A stretch of DNA of 64,000 bases from Aphrocallistes beatrix (Eukaryota; Porifera; Hexactinellida; Sceptrulophora; Aphrocallistidae): the NCBI GenBank assembly GCA_963281255.1, contig OY725490.1, positions 1,488,001 to 1,552,000 of the forward strand. The letters are read 5' to 3'. The notes below the pieces were generated by a model. The model was not told the origin of the DNA. It saw only the letters and a list, made by a program, of their open reading frames with translations, and made no database searches. Positions 44,400 to 56,704 of this stretch are shown piece after piece. A program made the translations under genes and the position numbers. How positions within the stretch are numbered: the stretch's first letter is position 1; each line of letters begins with the position of its first letter.

Positions 44400-45839
44400 A
44401 ATAAGATATGAAGTGAAAATATTGTGTCATGATGTGTCGGGTTAAAAATAGCATTGTAACTTCGTCAGTTCATAAAAATTATACATCTTGTCTCCAAATC
44501 TGTTCGCATTCCGCGCAGCCAAAGTGAGCGAAGTTTACTTTTCCTTTATCAAGAACAACTTTAGATCAGGGGTTTTCAACGTTTGAGAACTGCGATCCAC
44601 TTCTAAGTTTTTAAATTTCGCGTCCCCTAAGAAAAGTGATCTAAATTTTTATAGTTTTTGTTACAATATCACACTTCAACTGTTTGATTCTTTCATTTGT
44701 ATACTGTGTTGCAAGAACAATATAATTCACCAAATTCATAATTAGAATATCTATAAACTGTGTTTTCTCTAATTTTCGGGAGGAGGGGTATACTATAGGA
44801 CTATTGACAGGATGTTCAACCGAGTAGTCACCCTCGCTAATCCGAACACTTCATTCCTACAATCCGAACAGTCAAAATATAATCTTATTGTTTTGAATCG
44901 ACGTTTGTAATATTATATTTTTCAAAAAATTTGAGAATCCTAGTTAAGCTAAATAATATCCTTAATATTCTAACAATTCAAATTAATTATAGTAATAATA
45001 CTCTATTGAATTAGTGTTATTAGTATTTCACTCATCGGAACAAATTCACTATTCCGAACTTCGAACTTTGGTTCATTGGGTACGAGAGAGAGAGAGAGAG
45101 CTCTATAGCTGTAGTGCTTCACACCATACTTATAAGTTATAGTTAGGCCGGTATGCACCCAACGCATCCCCCAGCCTACGGGCCTGTGCACCAAACCACC
45201 TGATCAGTTCTGGGCGAGTAAATATCCCTTAGTCTAGTGTGCCTATGTTAATTAATAGTACGCATTACATATAAACTTTATAAATATATTCAAATGTTTA
45301 ATAGAAATAATTCATTAGTATTATGAAATAGTAACACAAAATTGAATAATAATGTTTAAAGTCAGAGAAATAATAGGAAACTACATTTATTGCTAAACTA
45401 AAAGATTGGAGCAATACATTTTTATGAATATATAAATGTTCACACACAATATAGCTAAGCGATAGCGATAAATAATAAGTAAATGTATAGGGGAGTAGAA
45501 CCAGGATATCTAAAAATAAAAAATACATTTAAATCGTAAGATACAAAATGGTACAAGCCATGAATGAATGAATTAAATTTAGAGAAGATCTCATTTTGAT
45601 ATTATATCATATTGGGCGACACATTATGGTGTCGTGATCATTAGGCCTAAAATAGGAATGCCAAATATACGATTGTTAAGTGAGTAAAATTGCAATCTGA
45701 AATATTTTGTAATATTTTTAGTTTTCTATCTACAGGGTGACGCATAAGTTCTGCATATTTTAAAAGATAGATTTTTAGATTCTTCCTCAAAATATTTCAA
45801 TACAGGAATTTAAATACATGTGTAACCATAATATATATA
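44400..45839. other. intergenic DNA, no gene seen
   Basis: It holds a hAT-like lone end near 44568 (CAGGGGTTTTCAACG), a short (GA)n run at 45087-45101 and, from about 45290 to 45550, AT-rich sequence matching the 3' flank of P3 (17000-17240). No coding blocks. Confidence 0.45.
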
Positions 45840-46026
45840 CAGTTGACTCCACTTAATAGGGTCACATCGGTCAAAGGACATTTTGCCCCGATCAAGCGGA
45901 GAACCCTATTAACCGAAAATATTTTGTATTAGCTTCTAAGTGTGAGAGCTATTCCGGTCCTGCCAAAAGTGGCACGATTAAGCGGTTGACCCGATTAAAC
46001 AATGACTCTATTAAGCGGAGTCGACT
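45840..46026. mobile_element. pogo-type MITE (AGTTGACTCCACTTAATAGGG ends)
   Basis: Ends CAGTTGACTCCACTTAATAG and, inverted, CTATTAAGCGGAGTCGACT. Close to 7301-7472. It lies just past the 3' end of P8. Confidence 0.75.
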
Positions 46027-46090
46027 ATATATATATAGTTAAATATAAGAATTGGATCTAAAATACCTGAAAGAAATAATTATGAGAAGC

Positions 46091-49000
46091 TCACTGCTTT
46101 ACATCAGTGTACTTAGTTTTACGAATGATAATGAAGATCACGATCAATAGCACGACAACGAGGAGTAAGATCAGCAAGAAGATTAGGATACAAATAAGGA
46201 TAATTGTAGTAGGCGGTGTAGGTACTATAAAGAAAGATAAAATTATGTTTGAACTAACAACAATATTATAGACAGGCATATTCATTCCTTCATACGCCTA
46301 ATTATGATCCATGGGATCAAATACGCGCCTCTAGGCACGCCCAGTACGCCTGGATGAAAGCCTGATAGAGATAGTATCCAGCTGTATGCATCTCTAAAGT
46401 CCAAATACCCTCTATATGCCATAATTTAATTCGCTCTTAATTAAAATAACTTATCCCCATACTCTAGGGGTCCGAATAAACGGCCCCCGCTTATTTATTA
46501 ATTTGTGGATAAATACACCCAGGGGACAAAAGTATTCGAACACTGAATTCAATGAATTACCTATGAATTACCTATGGTGGCTCAGGCTGATGAGATTGTT
46601 CATTGAGTTCAGTAACTTATTACAAAGTAGATAAGTTCAACTATGACTAATTCGAATATGAGGATTTCGAATCTGAAATCAGACTTTTAGTATCTCCGAG
46701 AATTTGAACGTATTTCCCTTCATGAAAAGATCCAATTTAGTACTATTTGTATGAGAATCAAGTGTTGAAATACTTTGTCCGGTTGGTGTATATTAGAACT
46801 CTAATTATTTGTTTGGGAAATATTGTAGTGTACGAATACTTTTGGTAGGGCAGTATATGCATTGCATCAAATATCTTCTATCTAAATTCTATAGAATAGT
46901 ATTTTATTCTTATTCTAGATGATCTAATACGTATTACTATGTAATAGATCAATGAATTTCAATTCAACACTTCTAGAGTAAGCAGTCGATTGATTTTATC
47001 CCTAATGAGCAACCTCACAAAGTGTTGATTTCAGATGTATTTAAAATGTCAGTCGACAGTACCATAATCGTAGATGTTGGGGGCTGGTAGGAGGGGTGCT
47101 TCTCCCCCCAGGCTTGGAGCTTGGGATTACCTGAAAAATCACTAAATTCTTTATTTTAAAGTTGAATTGCATGTCGAAGGCTATTCTACATTCTCTAGCG
47201 TTTATCACTACTCTCCAAGTATGGTTGTTGCTTATTATCGAAATCAAGACAATCTAGATATATTTTTACTCGTTAAACTCTCAAATTTGATTAGTTTTCA
47301 AAAATTTACGCCCATCCGATAGTGCAGCTCTGGTAAGTTAAAGGTTAAATGTGAATATTGTAATTCATGGAGAGACAATCATTTTAGAGCTTTTTACCTA
47401 CATACTACCTACCCAATATAAGAGCTAATTTAAAAATAAGTTATTTTAACATTCATACCTGGCACAGGACAACAAAAAGGAACTTCAAAGTTTGAAATTT
47501 TATTTCCATTGAAATACATCTGCAGGGATATCTCTTCTTCACATACAATCTTTTCAACCAAATTAAAGTTATAGCTGAAGGGAGATGTCAGGGTGATGTT
47601 AGTTATATTCATCGAAAAATTGGGATCATTGCGTTTACTTAACACAGCTGAGAGTAAACCATCTGCCAAGAACTGAGTGTCATAGGCTTCATTGGAAGAC
47701 GAAATATTACTCATGACATAGTCTGAAACATTAAGCGGTACTGAGCCTGATGCCCATTCAGAGGATAAACACGTATCAATAATAATGTTTTCCAAATCTA
47801 GAGTAATTAAATCAATTAAAATGAAATTCCTCAGTTAATAAGCTTGGAATATTAAATGAGAACATCCACACATAATTGGATAGTTGAGTGCTAGTTGGTT
47901 TACTAAAACTAATTTTATATATTAAAACGCAATGTTTTGTTTTTATTTGTCCAGAATTGATTGAGGAACTGGGAGGTGCTAGAAATGTGAAATTTGGCGC
48001 ACAGGTAAATAATAATGAGTCTACGATTAAGTTCGAATATCAAAGCGAAATCTTCACACCTCGTCGAGATAAGTGACAAATTGTGCTGACCAATCAAATT
48101 CATTTCTTTTATAATGCAAATACATTGGGATCAAACAGTAGTGACTTATGCATACAATCAAAAGGACTATTTGTGATTGAAATTCATTGACTCATACGAG
48201 AACCAATCAATTATCAGACTTTATAATGCGATTCACACGATTCTATTTCATATAAAAATATTTTCAGGCCTATATGATAAATTATTTGTTTACAATAGAT
48301 ACATAAAGTAAACAAATTTCAAAAATATGCTAGAAACTGGATTTCAACAGTTGACATGGGGTTTTCAGGAGTGGAGATTTTGAATATCATATTTTCGAGT
48401 AAATTTGATAATTAATTTGTTTACTTTTGTTTACAATAGATACATAAAGTAAACAAATTACATAAGTAGGCTAGAGGCTGGCTTCCAATGGTTGAAATGG
48501 GGTTTTCAGGGGTGTAGATTTACCCATATGAGAAATTTTTGTTTACAATATTTATACACTGCCTGAACAAAAGTATTCGTACACCCCATAATTCCCCATA
48601 CAAATAGTTATAATACTGATTTATTTAGCGTTTCAAGAATATTTAATTTGTGAGAGATACACTTAATTTGACTTTAAATTCGAATTCTCCACATTCAAAT
48701 TACACACTTTATGTTTTCAACTTAATTACTCTTCTTCAAGATTAAGTATTTTCAGCATTTGCTTTCCTATGCCACATGTCGCGAGTGATCGCCATTGTAT
48801 ATGATGGCATTGGTGGTATGAGGTGGCACAGTTTGAAAATCTTTAACCTTGTGGGAGTGTAAACAAGTTGAAAGATTAAAAATTGAGTAATTTGAATATG
48901 GAGAATTCGAATTTGAAGTTAAATTAAGCGTATCTCTTACCAATTGAATACTTTGACTCGCTAAATAAATCAGTATTATAACTATTTGTATGGGGAATTA

Positions 49001-52000
49001 TGGGGTGTACGAATACTTTTGTTCAGGCAGTGTATAAAGTAAAAAAATCCAAAAATAAGTTAGATCGAGAAACTCCAGGCGCCCGCAGGGCGACTCTGCT
49101 GACACACAGTGTCCACAAGCCGCGGCAGCGCAAGCAAGCGAAGCGCACTTGTTATTAATTATGGCTCGACAAAAAAAAAGGCTTAGATGCATAGCTAAAT
49201 TAAGGTAAATATTTACATACGAAAAATAGTTTTCTATGCGGTGTTCGTTTTAGTCAAATAAAGGAGTATATATGATTTAACTTACTGTATAGAATATATT
49301 TCCTAGATGTCGTAGGAGAACTCTCAATTGCACATGTCTTCACAGTTGTTTCCGTGGAATAGTAAGTGTCAGGAGAAAAAATACCACTGAAGGTTTCAGA
49401 AAGATCTTGAATGGTATCTACAACCTGGTTGTTAGAGTTGAGATCGCATTTAATCAGTTTAATGGTGTATTGTAAAGCTTGAGAGATTCTAGTTGTACGG
49501 ATGTCTGGAGCTATTTTTAAAGTGTCTAGCACCATCATTGGTATAGGAGATGGCGCCTTAGGAGAAGCTAAAATGTATAAAATTAAATTATGAGAAAGAA
49601 ATAACAAACTGTTTTGGCATGTATTAAAAACGGTCCACAGTATGCACTGAACACGAGGGATGCTGGGATTGAACCCTAGGTAGCGAGAGTAACAAGAGTT
49701 TTGTTATCCCTATCTTCTACGGACATAGCTTGTATACAACTCTGCCTACTCCTGGATTTGATTTTAATAAAAAATTAGGTTTGAGCTACTCTTAAAACTC
49801 GATTCAATGAAAGATTTTAAATTTCCCTGTATATCACGATATGTAAATTACGATACGTATCTATCAAAGGATGCTAAAAGCAGGGGCAGTGCCATATTGT
49901 ATTCTCTGGGGTTGCATATGGGTCGGAATCCCTCATAATGGGGTCATGGACCCTCCGTTGTACATCAAAATTATTTTTGATATTTGATCGATTGCTATTA
50001 CACTACCTGAGAAATGAAGTTTCAATCCTTTGGAGAGACACCAATGAATTATGTCAATTAGCATATATGTAGGTGTATGCAGATTAAAAAATTCATCGAT
50101 CGTTTAAATCATTTGCTCTAGTTATGCCACTTCCGTCTGGGCTCAGAAACCTCTAAAAATCATACTTTAATCTTTTTCTAAAACAATTTGTCGACCGAAA
50201 TAATGCCATTATTTGATCTACTGTACGATGTAAATGATATTTAATATGATGGTAACTATAGATTTGTCTAAGTACAAAGGTTTTCTGAATTAGGAGCTTG
50301 ACCTTTCGATTTCCCGCAATACTCAGCAGAAATTTATCTAATTTATCCACAAAACCTTTCCTAGCATATTTTGCATATTTAAACACAATCAATTCATTAT
50401 ATCGTATAGACCAATCATGATTAATAGTTGTATATTAATTTAAAACCTTCTAATATGTTTTACTTCAAGTAATAGTAACTATTCGCATGGTGTCGGACAT
50501 GATAATTTCCCACTTTTTTTTAGAATTTGTTTAACTTCCATTATACTTATATATTATTTGGTATATATCCAGTTAATGTTGCATTTACTGTAAAACATAA
50601 TTATTTGCACGTTCATTCGTTTCTTTATTCATTATTAATTTGAAAGCCACAAGTCTTAAAAGCATGATATTTGTATATTGTTGTAATTTTTCATTGGGGT
50701 TGTTGAATAATTAGCTATATCGGAACAAAGTTCAGTCAGTAGAAAATGATTGAATTATATTCAATATGTTTGTGTATTTTGAAACTTCAATCAGTTGATA
50801 TTATATAGCTCAGCAAAATATCATTCATAATTTAATACCATGCACAAAGCTTCACATACTAATTGACCATCGAGAGGAATTCTTACTAACTGTAATAACT
50901 AAAAAGGATAATCTGATACTTTAATAATGCACCAAAGGTTATATACTTAGGGCATTCAATTAGTTCGTAACCCTTGCTTTTACTTATATTGTTTAACCAC
51001 ATTTCTCCCCTATTTGCTTCCATTTATATAGCTTATAGTATTTTTCCAAGTTACTCTTTCCTAAAGATTGGCTCTAGTAACCACAGAAGAATTTATGGCT
51101 TCTAAATCGAACGAAATTTTAATAGAGCAGAGAACCTACATCAAAAATTCACTCATTACTCAGCGATACTCCAAGGAATATCCACCAAGATTTGGTTACT
51201 GTATTACTGTATTGCGACCCTTTTCGCGCCGCCCCCGGCTAGAAAAGAAATTACCTGGAATAAAGAGGATTGTTTCATCGGATACATTTTCTGCACAGTT
51301 AGAAGCTGTTATAGAGTAGATGAAGGAAGTATTCAGTTGTAGTGAAGTACTGTAAGAATATGAACTGAGAGGAGGAATGACAGTATCAATCAATGTGCCA
51401 TTCAGATACAAGAAGTACTGTTCTACAGTTAGAGGACTGTTGATTGGTTGATTGGGATGAGTCCAGATTAAGGTCACAGTAGCATTACAAAATGTTGAGT
51501 CAAAGTTAGTGATAGAGTGTTCCAGATTAATTTGATAAAACTGCAAAGGAACTAAATGAAAAAATCAGTAAAATTAAATTCTGAAGAAGCTTGATGATAG
51601 GCTTGTATGTATAACAATTTATCTACATGTAATAACATGTAGTATCTATCTATCCTTGAGGGTCAATTTATTAAAACTATGAGAGCTACTTTAAATATTA
51701 TATTAAATTTTCACATTCGAATTGACCGATTTAAAAGATTCCTATAAAATATCTACATACATATGGGTGTTATGAAAAGTAATCTAGAAATAGTTTTTTT
51801 CGGTTCTCCAAAAAGTTACATCCGGACATTCCACAGATGTGCCCAAGTATAGTCCAGCACAGTGAATTTACTATGACGTGCCCGACTATACTCACTTGGT
51901 ATCGCGGCACATCTGTGGATGGAAACTCACAGTGGCTTAAATTGGCTGGATGATGGAAGTAGGTATTTAGGTAGAAGCAAGGCCGTCAGACATGGGACGG

Positions 52001-55000
52001 CTGGGGAAGCCACGGCCGCCCCACTTTTGAGGAGCTTCCTACGGCCCTGGGTAGAAGTTAGACTAAATGCATTATTGATATATTAATATTAAATGCATTA
52101 TTGATATACTAGTATTAGTGCAGCAGATTATGTATCCATTACAGAAAGTATTTCTGGGTTTTTTGACGTTTGGAGTTCTCGTACTATCTTTCCATATATG
52201 GTAATATTGTCTATAAATCATTTTTAGTGCAGCTCCTAGTATAGGAGATACCTTATGTCATGATCGGCATGAAATGTCTGTATACCAGGGTTGGAATTTA
52301 ACCCGGGTTAAATAGGTTTTGCCCAGCCCAGTGGGTTAAACCCGGGTAAAATCCGGGTTTAATTAGTTTAACCCGGGTTAAAACGGGTTTTATTCTCCAG
52401 AAACGGATTTTCCCAGTTATTGTCCTTGTTTTCAAATTCAACGATATAATTAATTATATTAGCGTATTTATTGTAAGAGGTGCATATCAAAATCTAATAC
52501 ACTAATGAAAATCAAAACAAATGAAAAGCAAATCACCATTCAAACTCCACTGAACCTCTCAATTCTCGATAACAGGTTACCAATTTTGCTGGTTCTCTAA
52601 GTCTAATCTATTTCAATGTTTGTTCTGGACTAAACTAAAGTTAGAAAATATCCGCTCGATAGAAGCATTTATGCGGCTCACCTTGGACCTTCTACTTTTA
52701 GAAAAAAAGCTTTGAACAGGATCACTGGGCCACCAACAAAACTTGCCATTATACATGTAGTACCTGCTATAATTAGAGTAGGTAAGATGAACAAACTGCT
52801 CTATATAATAGTAGTATCATTTGATTGTTTACTTAAAGCACCTCAGATTGTTGTAACTTTTAAGAAATTCCATGTTCGTACATCAGGTCTTATTAAAAAT
52901 ATCATTACTGAATCTCAATATAATACTCGCAGAATAAGGTTTTTCAATCCAAACAATTAATATCGCTAAAATTAACTTGATTTACAAGTACATTAGAATA
53001 AAACCCACTTTAACCCACAAAAGGGGGTTTTGCCCAGCCCGGGTTTAACCCGGGGGGTGGGTTTAATTAGCCAACCCTGCTGTATACCCATACATCTGCT
53101 GGCTCTTGGGAATCCTATTGGACAAATTATAGTTGATTGAGCCCTGTTTATGTCGCTTGTTAGACAGATATACAGCCTTGTTTGATGATACAGTCATGTT
53201 ATCACAACAACCACTCGATGTTCATAAGTTTTTCTGCTTAAGACTGAGGATATAAATTATTTACACAAAAAGAATAGTTTTAATCTTCGGCCAAGCTATG
53301 CAATGCAACAGAGCGAATCTATTAAATATTGTGACAGTCGTCTCTCTCAGTCCTGAACTATCATTCATGCCTCCTTTGTAACATACAGTGTATGTATCTT
53401 GCCAATTCTGACTTTTGTGTCCTTCGCATAGGACCATCATCGTGAAATAAAGCAGGAGAAACACTAGCCAGTTCGAATGAAAATACACTTGATTCAGGAG
53501 GGCCTTTTACCAGAAACACGGCAATTAAACATTGATATAATTCAGCTGTAGACATGCGTCATCATTTCCATCTACTTTGAAGGATCTTTGCAGTACTATT
53601 GCAAACGTTTTTGCCAGATTTGACCTTTTCATCACACTACATCACCATACAGTGCCGGTCAAATAGAATTGCTCAAAATCAATCTATACAGTATACTAGT
53701 AGATGTCAAATAGTCTTGACTCATTAGGTAGTTTATCTCTCGCGAAACCATATACATTTTTGTTTATTTTAATAAGTAACACCCAAATACATATATTCCA
53801 TTTATTATTTTTGTAGAACTTTCTTTTTTCACTTTCCTACTCTTTCCAATGCATTCGAAACCCCGAATTTCTATTTTAAAATCAGGCAAACCTAATATTG
53901 TTATCGAAAAGAGTCTATACTCAGAGGGAGGTAGCTAAATGTTTGGGTGCAGTTCTTATCCTATGGAAACATAGACTGACTGGCTCGGTAAGGGACATCA
54001 CTATTCCGGGTAGGCCTCTGTCACAACCAAAAGGCAAGACAGTTTACTAGTCAGAAAATGCCAAAGCTACTCAGATCAGAGCCTAAGTATTATCAGAATA
54101 TCCGCTAAAAATTTTCCACTTCCATAGTTCATAGAAGGTTACGAGGGGCTGGACAAGAAATCATAGACTTAAGAATGACCGGCACTGTATATTTTGTTGT
54201 TTAGTTGATCATGAACGTTTTGGCCGATATCTACAGCATTGAATACATTATTGAAAAATAATGCGACGGGATTGGTTGCAGATCATAGGGTTATCTGCAA
54301 CCAATCCCGTCGCATTATTTTTCAATTCATCATATTCAGAAACAAGAAAAGGATTGTGATCCTGTAAGAAAATACAAACTTTTCGAGGTATTCAATGTCA
54401 TGTCTAATGTTTCTAGGGTGGAATTCTCGATGCTATTATGACCATGTACCATTAAAGGTACCAGTCAACGAGCGGAGGGCATCGGTATACTGGGCCAGAA
54501 TATGAACAGAGAGTAGCCATTTTGTTCTGGCGGAGTCTTGGAGTATTGTTTATTAGGCCACAGTGAGTTTTCCCTGCTCTCATAAGACTCTATTCAATAA
54601 TCATATCTGACCACATGTCCCACACCAGAAAGCTTGTTAGTTCTGAGCGCGAAAATCTTCTCATGTTTTCATCTATTGAAATTGTAGTCTAAATTCTAGC
54701 AGTGGCCCGGGCCTCTCTGATTCTCTCAGAGGCTCTGCTTAATACATGAAGCGTGTGTAATGTTGACTTTCAGAATTATTTATAGCAATTTCAAACTCCG
54801 ACTCAATTAGTTTGTCATCAATTAGTTTGTCAATTGATATAAAATCAGATGCAGAGCAGAATCAGTTGATAAGCAAGTTCGCAATGTCTTTGTGTATGTT
54901 TTCCATTATTTTTGGCAGAGAATTTCATACTGACTCATACTGACTGGCCGAAATAGCAAATAATTAAATACTGATATACTGGATATTCATATCCAACAAA

Positions 55001-55669
55001 GGAGATTTTGTTGGTGGTTTGTATCGTTTGATCAGATGAGGCGCATGCATTTGTCCAAAATTTTAAGTTGTCATTTGTCCGAATTGCATCAACTGCAATT
55101 TGTCTTGGAATATTGCCACTTGAAATTAAAATGCCAATTTTACACTCAATTGGACAATATTTCGAACTTGAAAAGCTCCCTTTCACACTTTTCTGATATA
55201 TGTATATCATTTCCAAAAATGTTGACTTTCAATCTCCCATTCATTCTAAAAATAAACTAAAATTACGATTCGGACAAATGACAATATTCCAAGAATTGAT
55301 CAGGACAAATGACAGTTAACGCAATTCGGACAAATGACAACTTGAAATTCGGACAAATGCTGCGTCCCGATTAGATCGCCAAAATCACATTTTAGGTTCA
55401 TTATGCAAAAACTCAACCATTTTCGATCACATCCCTGGTCCATAATTCAGAAGTTACAGGGACCGTGTTGAGGCATTATGTAAAGAAGGCTATGCTAATA
55501 ATAATAATAACAAGCGCGCTTCGCTTGCTGCGCTGCGCGGCTGGCAAACACTTTGTGCCCGCCAGAGGCGGCCTGCGGGCGCGTGGGGTCACATTGATTA
55601 ATCTTATGGGAGATAACATCCCTAAATTAAAAAAATCAACAAATTGTCAATTTTTTATCTATCTAACTA

Positions 55670-55744
<75 letters not shown>

Positions 55745-56591
55745 ATCTATATATTTATATCTTATATATCTATATATCTATATCTTATATATCTATATAT
55801 CTATATCTTATATATTAAAACTCTAGGATTTTTGTTTGTTTGTCCGAATTGATTGAAGAATTGGCAAGTCGTAGAGATACGAAAATTGGCATGTAGGTGT
55901 CAAATGATGACTATAGGATTAAGTTCGAAGATCTAAGCGAAATGTTCACACCTCGCCGAGATAGGTGACAAAATGTGCTGACCAATCAAATTCGATTATT
56001 TTATAATGCAAGTACATTGGAATAAAATAGTAGTGACTTATGCATACAATCAAAAGAACTATTTGTGATTGAAATTCATTGGTTTATGTGAGAACCAATC
56101 AATTATCAGCCTTTTATAATGTCATTCGCACGATTCTATTTCATATAAATGATTGAATACTGCTATTTTGAGTCTATAATTTGATTGTTAACAACAATTA
56201 AAATGTGTTATATGCTACGATCAATCAATTCAATCATAAAATAACTTTAAACGACATGGACTGGAATTGATTATTCAAATTGAGCTTACATTTAGGATTA
56301 GTTGACTTAATACGAAGTAAATTCTATTTATCACGAAACAAAATTTCTGCTACAGTTCTGATTTCATTAATGTAACCGTGGACAAATGACAATCCAGCGT
56401 ACTTAGTATAGAACAAGAAAGCGACGTATTGTTTCTCAAATAGTGCAATAGTGGGCGCTTGCGGACAAGCGCCCACTGGGTAAATCTGCAGATACGCAGT
56501 GTCTGCAAGCCGCGCAGCGCAAGCAAGCGAAGCGCGCTTGTATATTTATATATCTATATCTATATCTATATCTATATCGATATCTATATCT

Positions 56592-56622
<31 letters not shown>

Positions 56623-56644
56623 TAGATAGATAGATAGATAGATG

Positions 56645-56704
<60 letters not shown>

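Noticed and set aside
49630..49735. tRNA-like sequence on the minus strand with a good B-box (GGTTCAATCCC)
   Set aside because: I could not build an acceptor stem or a convincing A-box and D-arm; at most a tRNA-derived SINE fragment.
55465..55826. Open frames rich in Ile-Tyr-Leu-Ser across the TATC array (and 56546-56740 on the other strand)
   Set aside because: They are translations of a tetranucleotide microsatellite.
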